Shown in pieces: positions 47,482 to 61,508 of a stretch of 64,000 nt of DNA (its first letter is position 1; each line of letters opens with the position of its first letter). Made by a program: the position numbers and the translations under genes. The stretch comes from Myxococcales bacterium (lineage in GTDB: Bacteria > Myxococcota_A > UBA9160 > SMWR01): positions 94,274 through 158,273 of the forward strand of contig JADFQO010000001.1 in NCBI GenBank assembly GCA_022561775.1, given 5' to 3'. A model generated the notes under the pieces. The model saw only the letters and a list, made by a program, of their open reading frames with translations, did no database searches and was not told the DNA's origin.

Positions 47482-47811
47482 ATGATCTGCAACACGCGAT
47501 GCAGGCGAGCGCTCATGCTCGCGCTGCTGACGGCATTCGGTCTCACTTTGGCCGGATCGAGTCTCGCCGAAGACGCCTCGCCGCAACTGGTCGGGACCGT
47601 CAACATCAACACCGCAACGCCCGAGCAACTCGAATTGCTTCCGGGGATCGGCGAGGTTCGTGCCAAAGCGGTCGTCGCGATGCGCAAGCAGCGTGGCGGC
47701 TTCAAGTCCGTCGAGGAGCTGATAGAGGTGAAGGGGATCGGCGAAGTCGCCCTCGAGCGCCTTCGGCCCTTCGCTCGCACCGAAGGCAAGACGACAGCTA
47801 GACTCAAATGA
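47482..47811 (+). CDS. ComEA-type helix-hairpin-helix protein
   Basis: 'VNINTATPEQLELLPGIGEVRAKAVVAMRKQRGGFKSVEELIEVKGIG'. Confidence 0.92.
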   Translation: MICNTRCRRALMLALLTAFGLTLAGSSLAEDASPQLVGTVNINTATPEQLELLPGIGEVRAKAVVAMRKQRGGFKSVEELIEVKGIGEVALERLRPFARTEGKTTARLK

Positions 47812-47903
47812 AGTTCGGGGGGTCGGCGGATGCACCGCCGACCTCCCATCGCCTCCAAAGATCGCGCTGGCGCTCGGGCCCCGGGCGAAATATCAATTGC
47901 CAG

Positions 47904-48803
47904 ATGAATCACGCCACCAGGCTTTTGCTGGGAACCGCGCTGATCGCAGTGTGCTGGGCGGGAGTGTCCACCGGAAGCGATCTGTCGGGTCGATCGGAGC
48001 CGCCGGCTCAAACCCTTCGGGTCGTCTCGATGAACCCTTCTCTCACGCGGATGCTGATCGCACTCGAGGCTTTGGAAGTGCTCGTTGGGATCGACGAGTA
48101 TTCGGCGACCCACGAACCGGCGGTTGCCGGGCTTCCCCGCGTCGGGGGGCTCTTCAATCCCAGCCTGGAAGCGGTGGTCGCCCTGGAACCGGACCTGGTG
48201 GTCGTTGTCCCGAGCGTGCAGCAGCGCGATTTTCGCTCGCGGTTGCGCGAGTTCGAAGTCGAGGTTCTCGAGCTGGCGAACCTGACTTTGGATCAGATCC
48301 TGGAGTCGATACAGACACTCGGCGATCGGATCGGTCGTTCCCAAGCAGCGCGCGAACACGTCGCGGCGATTCGCAGCACTTGGATCGACGTCGCGCGGGA
48401 AGCCTCGCTCCGACCCCGGCGCTCCGCTGTGCTGATCCTCCAACGCGACCCACTCTATGTGGTGGGCGGTGGGAGCTATCTGAACGCGATGCTTGAAGCG
48501 GCCGGTCTCGACAACGAAGCCGCGGAATATGCCGAGGCCTATCCCCGGGTTTCCCTCGAATGGCTGATCGCGGCTGGGCCGCAGGTGATCATCGACAGCA
48601 GCGAAGATCCCGTTAGTGCGATCGAGCATTGGTCTCGTTGGGCGTCGATTCCGGCCGTCACGGAGGGTGGCGTGATCGCGGTTCCGCAGGGGCTGGTCAC
48701 GTTGCCGGGCCCCTATCTGGACCGCTCCCTGCGGACGATGGTCGCTGCGATTCGCAGTGCCGACGAAGTATCGAACGCCGCCGAAGGAGCCGAACTCCGG
48801 TGA
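47904..48803 (+). CDS. ABC transporter substrate-binding protein (BtuF/FhuD family)
   Basis: 'RVVSMNPSLTRMLIALEALEVLVGIDEYSATHEPAVAGLPRVGGLFNPSLEAVVALEPDLVV'; start at MNHATRLLLG. Confidence 0.9.
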   Translation: MNHATRLLLGTALIAVCWAGVSTGSDLSGRSEPPAQTLRVVSMNPSLTRMLIALEALEVLVGIDEYSATHEPAVAGLPRVGGLFNPSLEAVVALEPDLVVVVPSVQQRDFRSRLREFEVEVLELANLTLDQILESIQTLGDRIGRSQAAREHVAAIRSTWIDVAREASLRPRRSAVLILQRDPLYVVGGGSYLNAMLEAAGLDNEAAEYAEAYPRVSLEWLIAAGPQVIIDSSEDPVSAIEHWSRWASIPAVTEGGVIAVPQGLVTLPGPYLDRSLRTMVAAIRSADEVSNAAEGAELR

Positions 48804-49815
48804 GGATCCTGACGCCGATGCGGGCGTTGTCGTCGCTCTCCGCACTCGGCGTGGTATTGGTTGGCGCACTGCTGCTGGGATTGGCCGCGGGGCCGAGCGG
48901 CCTGGGCGTGGGCGAGATTCTCTCGGTGCTGATGGATCGCGACGCCGCAGGGCCCGCCGCGGACATCGTCCTGCGCGTGCGACTTCCGCGAGTGCTGCTC
49001 GGCGCATTGGTCGGTGCCTCTCTCGCCGTATCGGGAGTGCTGTTCCAGGCGATGCTTCGCAATCCGCTCGCGGACCCCTATGTGCTGGGGGTATCCGGTG
49101 GCGCTGCGCTCGGCGGAATACTCGTCTTGAGTGTCGGAAGCGCCTTCGGGTTGGGATATGAGGCGGTTCCACCCGCTGCTTTCGCGGGTTGCCTGCTCAC
49201 CACCGCACTCCTCTACGCGATCGCCGGCGTCAACGCCCGGTTCTCGACCACGAGCCTGCTGCTGACCGGCGTGGTCTTCAACGCATTCGCGTCGGCGGCG
49301 ATCGTCTTCCTGGCATCGATGGCCGGTTTGACCGAGAGCGCGAGCATTTTCTTGTGGTTGATCGGAAGCCTTTCGTCGATTCGAGTCGAGGTGTCGGGCT
49401 GGGTTGCCGCGTTCCTGGTACTCGGGCTCGGCTGCACGATTCCGCTTGCGCGCGGCCTGAACCTCTCTGCGCTCGGGGGCGAATCCGCTGCGCAGCTCGG
49501 TGTCGACATCGATCGCCAGCGGCGAGTGGTGTTGATCGCCAGTTCTCTGATGGTGGGTGCGGCCGTATCCGTAGCCGGATTGATCGGCTTCGTTGGGCTG
49601 ATCATTCCACACCTGCTTCGACTCCTTCTCGGCCCCGATCACCGCTTGCTGATTCCCGCCTCGGCACTGGGCGGTGCAGCTTTCCTCGTGGTCTGTGATG
49701 CGCTCGCGCGTACCGTTCTCGACGGTCGCGAGCTTCCCGTCGGGGCGATCACGGCGCTCGCCGGCGGACCGCTCTTTCTCTGGTTGCTGAGGCGCTATCA
49801 CCAAAGGGTGCTGTC

Positions 49816-49819
<4 letters not shown>
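48800..49819 (+). CDS. FecCD/BtuC-type ABC transporter permease
   Basis: 'DIVLRVRLPRVLLGALVGASLAVSGVLFQAMLRNPLADPYVLGVSGGAALG'. Confidence 0.94.
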
Positions 49820-52695
<2,876 letters not shown>

Positions 52696-52704
<9 letters not shown>

Positions 52705-52735
52705 GCGCCCGGTCCAATCTCTGAGCGTCTGTTCC
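52696..52735. repeat. 20-bp imperfect tandem duplication over a stop codon
   Basis: aatccctgagcgcccggtcc / aatctctgagcgtctgttcc, 16/20 identical. Confidence 0.7.
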
Positions 52736-52873
52736 AAACGGTGGCGTTCAATTTTTTCGATTCTTTGCAATTCAGGGCTAATGGAACTCGATAGCTATAC
52801 CGAACAGCCCTCTCGAAGGTCGGCCGGAGCGAAATGCCAGGGATTCAGCTGACTTCGGAGAACGGCCTTCACA

Positions 52874-53542
52874 TTGCCGAGCGGGCGCGTCCACCGGGGG
52901 GCGGAGGCGAGCGCTCGGCCGATGTCGGAGGATGGGATGGCATCCAAACAGCAATTGAACGTTCTCGTCGTCGACCACGATGAGGGAAGTAACGTACAGA
53001 TCAAGGACGTTCTGACCCGCGAGGGTTACCAGGCGGAAGTGCTGAACGATCCCGAACAGGTGGTCGAAGCCGTCAAGCAGGGTCGCTATCAGATGGTGAT
53101 CCTGGACGTCTCGCCACCCGAGGAGCGCGGCATCGCCTTGCTCGAGCGAATTCGCGCTGCGGATTCCGATATCTGCGTGATCGCGATGACGGGTCTTCCG
53201 ACGGTCGAAGCCGCGGTTCGCACGCTCAAGAACCGCGCATTCGACTATCTCCAGAAGCCCCTGGAGGTGGAAGAACTCCGCGCGGTGATCCAGAGCGCGA
53301 TCCGCGAAAAGGGATTGCTCGTCGACCTCGAGACCCGGCTCAACCAGCTGCTCGGCAAGCGGCTGCGCGAGAAGCGCAGCGCGGCGCAACTCACCCTGAA
53401 GCAGCTCGCCAACCGAACCGGCCTTTCCGTCAGCCTGATCTCCCAGATCGAGTTGGGGAAGAGCGCGGCTTCGATGTCGACGCTTCACAAGCTCGCGACC
53501 GCGCTTCAGGTCCGGATGACCTACTTCTTCGAGACCGTCTAG
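52874..53542 (+). CDS. Response-regulator receiver domain fused to an XRE-type HTH
   Basis: Receiver 'LNVLVVDHDEGSN...MVILDVSPPE...AMTG...FDYLQKPLE' then 'GKRLREKRSAAQLTLKQLANRTGLSVSLISQIELGKSAASMSTLHKLATALQV'. Confidence 0.9.
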   Translation: MPSGRVHRGAEASARPMSEDGMASKQQLNVLVVDHDEGSNVQIKDVLTREGYQAEVLNDPEQVVEAVKQGRYQMVILDVSPPEERGIALLERIRAADSDICVIAMTGLPTVEAAVRTLKNRAFDYLQKPLEVEELRAVIQSAIREKGLLVDLETRLNQLLGKRLREKRSAAQLTLKQLANRTGLSVSLISQIELGKSAASMSTLHKLATALQVRMTYFFETV

Positions 53543-53587
53543 AGCGAGATCGCGAGCGAAGCCGGGGGGTTTGCGCTGGTGATTTTG

Positions 53588-53615
53588 GGCGGGCGGCGGA
53601 TCTCTACCGCCCGCC
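53588..53615. terminator. Hairpin between convergent receiver-XRE gene and uspA-like gene
   Basis: GGCGGGCGG - 10 nt - CCGCCCGCC. Confidence 0.5.
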
Positions 53616-53637
53616 GGCAACCGTCTGCGCCGCGCGG

Positions 53638-54090
53638 TCAGTGGCTGCGGCCGGCCTTCACGGTCAGGACCGGGCACGGCGCCTTCTGGACCACCCGCTC
53701 GGCGATACTGCCGAGCAACATGTGCTTGAGTCCCGAAAGACCGTGGGTGCCGATCACGATGAGGTCGGCGCCGAGTTCGGTGGCCTCGTCCACGATCGCC
53801 GTCGCCGCGTAGCCCTCGCGGACCACTGACTCTACCGAGCGCCCCCTCTCTCGGAGTTCGGCTTCGTAACGAGCGAGAGACTCTTGAGCCTCGGCCTTCA
53901 CGTTTGCCCAGAAATCTGGCGGCAGGTAGGCGCCCTCGAGCTGTTGGAACTCTACCGGCAGATGGTAAGCGTGAAACAGAACCAGCTTGCTCTGTTGCTC
54001 GTCGGCGAGGTGGGCCGCCCACTCGATGACGGCGCGGGCATTGTCCGAAAAGTCGATCGGGACGAGAATCGTGCGGATTTCGATCTCCAT
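53638..54090 (-). CDS. Universal stress protein (UspA family)
   Basis: 'RTILVPIDFSDNARAVIEWAAHLA...LIVIGTHGLSGLKHMLLGSIAERVVQKAPCPVLTVK'. Confidence 0.95.
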   Translation of the reverse strand: MEIEIRTILVPIDFSDNARAVIEWAAHLADEQQSKLVLFHAYHLPVEFQQLEGAYLPPDFWANVKAEAQESLARYEAELRERGRSVESVVREGYAATAIVDEATELGADLIVIGTHGLSGLKHMLLGSIAERVVQKAPCPVLTVKAGRSH

Positions 54091-54192
54091 TCCAAAAGCC
54101 TGCCACCGGATGGTCGCATTCGTCCACTAGAATTTGACGGGCGCCGGACGTCGTCTTACCGTGTCGCGCCTCCGGAGGGGACCAACCGGATG

Positions 54193-54231
54193 GTGGGGCC
54201 GTAGCTCAATTCGTGGGGCCGTAGCTCAATT
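54193..54231. repeat. Tandem duplication of the tRNA-Ala 5' end
   Basis: gtggggccgtagctcaatt at 54193-54211 and again at 54213-54231, exact 19-bp copies with 20-bp period. Confidence 0.95.
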
Positions 54232-54290
54232 GGGAGAGCGCCGCGTTCGCAACGCGGAGGTTGGCGGTTCGATCCCGCTCGGCTCCACCA
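54215..54290 (+). tRNA. tRNA-Ala (anticodon CGC)
   Basis: GGGGCCG acceptor pairs with CGGCTCC, anticodon arm CCGCG-TTCGCAA-CGCGG, T-arm GCGGTTCGATCCCGC, encoded CCA. Confidence 0.95.
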
Positions 54291-54450
54291 CCAGAACAGC
54301 AGTGCGCCCGCCGTGCGGTTACGCCTCTTGCGAATGCGTTCGCATTCTTGTCCGATTGGGCCGCGCGCGCGAGCGGATCTATGCTCGCGGCCGAGGGTCG
54401 ACTCGCTTCGATCCGGGCCTCTCGGCGGCTGCGCCAGGAGACCCAAGGGG

Positions 54451-55488
54451 GTGTATTTGAAGGCGATTCCCGCCATCGTCGCCGCCGGAGACAGGCGGGC
54501 CGCAAAGGCCGTCTACGGCCAGAGCAAGGTCTATCTCGAACTCGGGGGCCGCGCGCTCGTGGCCCACGTGGTGATCGCCCTGCAGGATGTTCCCGAAGTT
54601 TCCGAGGTCTGGGTGGTCGGCAACGCCGAGAACCTGCACAAGGTTTTCGACCGCGAAGAGATCAAGCGGGAACTCCATAAGCCCTTCCACATCGTCCCCC
54701 AGTTCCGAAACCTCTACGAGAATGTCTGGCAGACCTATCGGAGATTGCTTCCCGGGGCCGGCTCGACCGGGCGAGACCCCGAGGCTGCCGAAGAGCGGGA
54801 TCTCGTGCTCTACCTCTCGGCCGACCTGCCGTTCGCGACCCCCCAGGAGATTTCGCAGTTCATCCAGCAATCCGATCGGCTCGACTGCGATTACGCGTGC
54901 GGGCTCGTGACCGAAGAGTCGATGGAGGCCTTCTACCCCGTCGCTCCGGGCGAGCCCGGTATCCGGATGGCCTACTTCAACCTCTGCGAAGGTCGCTTTC
55001 GGGTCAGCAATCTGCACCTGGTGAGGCCCGCGCGGATCGTCAATCGGTCCTATATCGAAGAGATGTACGAACACCGCTATCAGAAAAACTTCGGCAACAT
55101 CGTCGGCCTCGCCGCAAGATTGATCAGGAAGGAAGAGGGCGGGTTGCGCATCCTCCGCTACTTCATCCTCGTCCACCTCGCGGGCATCGCGAATCGCCGC
55201 GGTTGGCGGCGGCTGGCGGATTGGATTCGCGGTTGGATTCCCCTCGACCGCGTCGCGGAGGCCTGTAGCGCGCTGTTGCGCGTGGACTTCCGCTTTACGG
55301 TGACGGATGTCGGAGGCTGTGCGGTCGATATCGACAGCGAGGACGACTACGACGTCGCGATGCGGGCCTTCGAATCGTGGAGAGCCGCACAGTTGGAACG
55401 CGCGGATCGCCTGTACGGACGGCTTCCCGCGGCGTCGGCCGCCGCCGCTGGCGAGTCTGTCCCCGGTGATTTGGAGTGGTCGAATTGA
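54451..55488 (+). CDS. MobA-like nucleotidyltransferase family protein
   Basis: 'AIPAIVAAGDRRAAKAVYGQSKVYLELGGRALVAHVVIALQDVPEVSEVWVVG'; GTG start at 54451. Confidence 0.8.
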   Translation: MYLKAIPAIVAAGDRRAAKAVYGQSKVYLELGGRALVAHVVIALQDVPEVSEVWVVGNAENLHKVFDREEIKRELHKPFHIVPQFRNLYENVWQTYRRLLPGAGSTGRDPEAAEERDLVLYLSADLPFATPQEISQFIQQSDRLDCDYACGLVTEESMEAFYPVAPGEPGIRMAYFNLCEGRFRVSNLHLVRPARIVNRSYIEEMYEHRYQKNFGNIVGLAARLIRKEEGGLRILRYFILVHLAGIANRRGWRRLADWIRGWIPLDRVAEACSALLRVDFRFTVTDVGGCAVDIDSEDDYDVAMRAFESWRAAQLERADRLYGRLPAASAAAAGESVPGDLEWSN

Positions 55489-56498
55489 GCCAAGCGGATC
55501 GAGCCGCCGAGCGGGCAGCGACGGTCCGAGCGAGTGCTGGGATCTTCCGCTTGTCCGATCGGGCCTTACTCGAAGTCGGCGGCGGCGATCGCGTCCGCTG
55601 GCTCGATAGCATGCTGTCCAACGACGTCACCGGCCTGCAGGTCGGCGGCGAGCATTCGGGCTGTTATGCGACTGCGCTCACCGCCAAGGGGAGAATCGTC
55701 GCGGATCTACACGTGTTGGTCCGCGATGCTGTCTTCTGGCTCGAAACCGCGGCGGCTGCGGTTCCCAGACTCGTCGAGCACTTCGAGCGGCACCTGATCG
55801 CGGACGACGTCAGCCTGCGCGACCTGGGCCCCTCCATCGACCGACTCGCCGTGGAGGGACCGCTCGCGGGGCGCTTGCTCGAGCGCGCCGCGGCAGGCGC
55901 GATGGATCTCGCGGCCGATTGCTGCGCAGGGCTTCGGATCGGCGGGATCGAAGTCGTCGCGGCTCGTTACGGTTGGTCGGGAGAGGTCGGTTTCCAGCTG
56001 CTGGTGCCCGCCGGCAGCGGAGAAACCGTCGCCAAGGCGATCGAGGCGGCTGGATCCGAGTCAGAGCCGATTGTAGCGGGCGAAAAAACCCTTGAGATTT
56101 TGCGAATCGAAGCCGGCATCCCGCGATTCGGCGCAGAAATTGACGAGACGGTCTTGCCCGCGGAGGCTCGCCTCGGGCGCGCCGTGTCGCGATCGAAGGG
56201 TTGTTATCTCGGCCAGGAGGTCGTCGCTCGGATGGAGGCGGCGGGCCGGGTGAGCCATCTGCTCGTGGGCCTCGCGATGGCTGAGGGCGCGCTTGCGGAG
56301 CCCGGCGCAGAAATCGCCGTGGCTGGGAAAAGAGTGGGTGAGGTGACGAGCAGCTGTCGGTCCGCGCTCGCCGGATCGATCGCGCTCGGCTTCGTGCGCG
56401 CCGCTCACGCCGCGACCGGGACCGAACTGTGTGCGGCTGGCCGACCCGCGCGCGTCGCCGCGCTGCCGTTTGCGGGCCCCGGAGCTTCCGCAGCGTGA
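55476..56498 (+). CDS. ygfZ: YgfZ/GcvT-domain folate-binding protein
   Basis: 'DRVRWLDSMLSNDVTGLQVGGEHSGCYATALTAKGRIVADL' and 'SKGCYLGQEVVARMEAAGRV' (YgfZ signature). Confidence 0.92.
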   Translation: MVELSQADRAAERAATVRASAGIFRLSDRALLEVGGGDRVRWLDSMLSNDVTGLQVGGEHSGCYATALTAKGRIVADLHVLVRDAVFWLETAAAAVPRLVEHFERHLIADDVSLRDLGPSIDRLAVEGPLAGRLLERAAAGAMDLAADCCAGLRIGGIEVVAARYGWSGEVGFQLLVPAGSGETVAKAIEAAGSESEPIVAGEKTLEILRIEAGIPRFGAEIDETVLPAEARLGRAVSRSKGCYLGQEVVARMEAAGRVSHLLVGLAMAEGALAEPGAEIAVAGKRVGEVTSSCRSALAGSIALGFVRAAHAATGTELCAAGRPARVAALPFAGPGASAA

Positions 56499-57193
56499 CC
56501 GCGCGTCCGCGCGGCGTTCTGCTGGTTCTCGCGAAGCAGCCCGCGCCCGGTCGGGTCAAGACCCGAATGGTGCCGCCGCTTTCCCCACAACAGGCTTGCG
56601 ATCTCTACTGCGAGATGCTGCAAGACGTGTTGATCACCACGAGTCGAATTGCTGTCGAGCTCGGGCTCGCGCCGATTCTGGCCGTTCATCCGCCGCGCGC
56701 CGCGTCCGCGCTAGCGCGCAGCGCACCGACGGAATTTCGCATCGTCCCGCAGCGGGGAGCGGATCTCGGCGAACGGATGGAGTGGGCGATTCGGGAGGCC
56801 GCGGCGAGTGGCGCGGATCGAATCCTGCTGCGTGGCAGTGACAGTCCGATTCTCGATCGGGAACAGATCGAAGCCGCTCTGCGATGCCTGGATGACGTTG
56901 ATCTCGTGCTCAGTCCCGATCTCGGCAGCGGTTACAACCTACTGGGCGTGCGGAAACCCACGCCCGGCCTGTTCGATCATCCCATGAGCAGCCGAACCGT
57001 ACTCGAAGACACGCTCGCCAACGCGGCCGCGCTGGGTATACGCGCAGTCGTACAGCGGGCTTCGTTCGATATCGACACCGCGAGCGACCTGGACCGGCTG
57101 GCTGCTGCGCGCGCGAGCGGTTGCGGCGCGTCTGTCGCAGAACTGTGTCCACGTACGCTCTCCTTTCTGGACACGGAAGGCCTTTGGCCGTGA
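56495..57193 (+). CDS. TIGR04282/DUF2064-like glycosyltransferase
   Basis: 'RGVLLVLAKQPAPGRVKTRMVPPLSPQQACDLY...QRGADLGERM...ILLRGSDSPIL'; GTG start at 56495. Confidence 0.88.
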   Translation: MTARPRGVLLVLAKQPAPGRVKTRMVPPLSPQQACDLYCEMLQDVLITTSRIAVELGLAPILAVHPPRAASALARSAPTEFRIVPQRGADLGERMEWAIREAAASGADRILLRGSDSPILDREQIEAALRCLDDVDLVLSPDLGSGYNLLGVRKPTPGLFDHPMSSRTVLEDTLANAAALGIRAVVQRASFDIDTASDLDRLAAARASGCGASVAELCPRTLSFLDTEGLWP

Positions 57194-57219
57194 TGGACAC
57201 GGAAGGCCTTTGGCCGTGA
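57168..57219. repeat. Perfect 26-bp tandem duplication spanning the stop codon of the DUF2064-like gene
   Basis: tggacacggaaggcctttggccgtga, two exact adjacent copies. Confidence 0.95.
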
Positions 57220-57625
57220 TTGGAGCGGCCGGAGACCCCCCGCTGGTTTCAAAACATCGCTCTAGAGGCGGGAAACCCTGGTATTGCGGGGTGCAAAAAG
57301 TGAAATTAGGGTTTGCAAACCGCTGTCGTTTACGGTAGATCGCAGCAGAGAGATGCGCGCAGAGCGTTAGCGTGAAGGCCATGAAGCCCAAACGTGCTCT
57401 GGCGCTTCGCATGAATGGTGGGATGGTGGGGTGATGCAGCGACTGGTGGAACACATCAGGTCCTCTCGTGGGTATTTCCCCTCAAGATATTTTGAGTATG
57501 GCGTGTTTTGGTAATGATAAATGGACTGGGGGCGGAATTCCGCCTCGACTCCCAGCTAGGCTGTCGGCTAGCGTCGTTGGGAGCGCCGGAACCTCGTCTG
57601 GATGATGACGATAATGACAACCGGG

Positions 57626-57670
57626 TGTCTGGATAATTAACAACTAGATGTCTGGATAATCACAACTAGG
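57626..57670. repeat. ~23-bp direct repeat in the porin leader
   Basis: tgtctggataattaacaactaga / tgtctggataatcacaactagg, immediately upstream of 57688. Confidence 0.85.
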
Positions 57671-57687
57671 TATGGAGGGGAATCGCA

Positions 57688-59094
57688 ATGCGATCCAGCC
57701 TGAAAACATGTATCGCCATAGCGGCCGCACTTTTGGTCGTGCCGTCGTTCGTGAGCGCGGACGATGTCGGAGGTGGAGACGACCTCCAGGAACTCCTGTC
57801 CCGAATGTCCGACCTGGAGCAGCAGCTACAGGCGACCAACGACGCGCTGGCCGCGTCGAGCGCAAAAGTCAACCAGCAGCAGAAGATGCTCGGCAAGCTC
57901 GGCACTTCGAAGCAGTCGGGTGCGATGCTCGCGCTGTCGGACTTCCTGACCGAAACCACCTTCGGGGGCTGGGTGTCGGGGAGCTACTTCTACAACACCA
58001 ACAACCCGAACTCCGATAACACCGTCGGCGCCAATAACGGCGTCATCGGCGCCAACCGGTTCCACCCGAATTCCAACGCCTTCCAGGTCGATCAGGTCTG
58101 GTTCTCGATGAGCAACCAGGCCACGCCGGAGAGCCGCGGCGGCTTCGAGATCGACATCGTGTACGGCCAGACCGGCGACCGGCTCGATTTTGGTAGCGGT
58201 GCTTTCGACGCCAACGTGGCGTCGGACCACCTCTACAACGCCAACGTCTCGTACCTCGCGCCGATCACGGACGCGGGCATCGAGATCACCGTGGGCCGCT
58301 TCGAGGACCACATCGGCTCCGAGGCCGTGCAGGATCCGTACAACTTCAACATCACCCGCGGTCTGCTGTGGGGGCTGCAGCCGGTCGGCTTTACGGGCGT
58401 GAAGGCCTCCTCGGAGTACGACAGCGGCTTGAGTTGGATGCTCGGCATCTCGAACAACTCGGGCTACGCCGTTTCTGGCGTGACACAGGCCCAAAACTTC
58501 GACGCTGATGACTCGAAGGTCTTCCTCTGGAGCGTGGGCTACCAGGCCTCGGATACGTTGTCGGTCTCGTTCAACGGTCTCTACGGCGGCGATTGTCCGG
58601 TCGTCGGAGCCAATGCTCCTCCCGGCTGCGGCGCCCCGAGGGACAAAGACAAGCAGGTGCTCCTCGACGCCACCCTCAACTGGGATCCCTCGGACCGGCT
58701 CTCGACCTGGCTGAACATTGACTACATGTACGCGGTCAACGATCGGCGCCCCAACAGCCCGTATGTCTTCGGGCTCGCGGCGGCCGGCCGTTACGGGATC
58801 ACGGATGCCACGGGGATCGCGATGCGTCTCGAGTACATCTACTCGAACGACAACTACCTCGGGGTGGGCGGGCCACCGATTGCTACCACAGACGATCAGG
58901 ATCTCTGGTCTGCCACGGCGACGCTCGATCACGCGCTGACCGAACACCTCAGCGTCAAGGCCGAAGTCGTCTACCAGGTGGGGAACTCCCGAGACGACAC
59001 GGACAACCAGTACTTCTGCGACAGGTCGTGCGGAGCAGCTTTCCTGACCAAGAACCAGCTCCTGCTGGGCGCCCAGATGACCTACGAGTTCTAG
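57688..59094 (+). CDS. Outer-membrane porin (putative beta-barrel porin-2-like)
   Basis: Signal peptide, coiled-coil region, 'GGWVSGSYFYNTNNPN...HPNSNAFQVDQVWFSMSNQ', terminal '...QMTYEF' with C-terminal Phe. Confidence 0.85.
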   Translation: MRSSLKTCIAIAAALLVVPSFVSADDVGGGDDLQELLSRMSDLEQQLQATNDALAASSAKVNQQQKMLGKLGTSKQSGAMLALSDFLTETTFGGWVSGSYFYNTNNPNSDNTVGANNGVIGANRFHPNSNAFQVDQVWFSMSNQATPESRGGFEIDIVYGQTGDRLDFGSGAFDANVASDHLYNANVSYLAPITDAGIEITVGRFEDHIGSEAVQDPYNFNITRGLLWGLQPVGFTGVKASSEYDSGLSWMLGISNNSGYAVSGVTQAQNFDADDSKVFLWSVGYQASDTLSVSFNGLYGGDCPVVGANAPPGCGAPRDKDKQVLLDATLNWDPSDRLSTWLNIDYMYAVNDRRPNSPYVFGLAAAGRYGITDATGIAMRLEYIYSNDNYLGVGGPPIATTDDQDLWSATATLDHALTEHLSVKAEVVYQVGNSRDDTDNQYFCDRSCGAAFLTKNQLLLGAQMTYEF

Positions 59095-59133
59095 TCGCTG
59101 CGGATCGGCTAGGGCCCTTGGGCTCGAAAATCG

Positions 59134-59169
59134 GGGCGCGGCACCGAAAGGGGCCGCGCCCTGCTTTTT
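59134..59169 (+). terminator. Rho-independent terminator after the porin
   Basis: GGGCGCGGC - loop - GCCGCGCCC then tgcTTTTTg. Confidence 0.8.
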
Positions 59170-59359
59170 GGTAGCGCGTCGGAGCTGTTTTAGGCGCAGC
59201 GTCTGAGAAGTGTTGGCAGCGTGTTTCAATACGTTCCACGCTCGCGGGCACTGCCCAGCTTTGAACCAGCCCCTGCCCTTTGGTTGGGCACGCTCGCCCG
59301 TCCATCCCGCGCGGATCCGCTGCGGCTCGCCCAGCGAGCGTTGTAGCGCTTTCCGCAAT

Positions 59360-59375
59360 CGGCACGGGGCTTGCT
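59360..59375 (+). promoter_or_regulatory. Putative sigma-54 (-24/-12) promoter of glnK
   Basis: CGGCACGGGGCTTGCT versus TGGCACG-N4-TTGCW. Confidence 0.6.
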
Positions 59376-59435
59376 AATGGACGGCGCGCAGCTGCGGGTC
59401 CGACACAGCAGGGCCTTCCGTTCGCGATTGCGTGA

Positions 59436-59843
<408 letters not shown>

Positions 59844-59919
59844 TCGGCCTTTCACCAGCCAGGGTGTCGGATTTCGAATCGGGAATTCGAGAGCCCTGGA
59901 TCAGGAGCAAAAAATTCCG

Positions 59920-61335
<1,416 letters not shown>

Positions 61336-61368
61336 CCCGCATTCGGTAAATCGGTCTGCGGGAGCCGC

Positions 61369-61405
61369 TGCTCAGGGGCGGTGACGAGGGGCCATCGGGC
61401 TCGAA
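61369..61405 (-). repeat. Dispersed intergenic repeat, copy 2
   Basis: Reverse complement ttcgagcccgatggcccctcgtcaccgcccctgagca closely matches 39608-39645. Confidence 0.5.
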
Positions 61406-61508
61406 CCCCCTATCGCCCGATAGCGGCCGTCAACGCGCCAAGGTGGTCTCTTCTTAAATTAGGCCCCGAATGCAAATGGTTCTTTTCCACGCACAAGCAA
61501 CGCGTCCG

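Noticed and set aside
47812-47903. Possible cobalamin riboswitch before the BtuF-like gene
   Set aside because: There is a GGTCGGCGG-ATGCA-CCGCCGACC hairpin, but no B12-box or other conserved riboswitch elements were seen.
47454-49172. 572-aa minus-strand ORF over comEA and the BtuF/BtuC-like genes
   Set aside because: Spans several well-supported plus-strand genes; Arg/Pro-rich antisense translation.
57826-59358. 510-aa minus-strand ORF antisense to the porin
   Set aside because: No domain resemblance; the sense frame has a signal peptide and C-terminal beta-barrel features.
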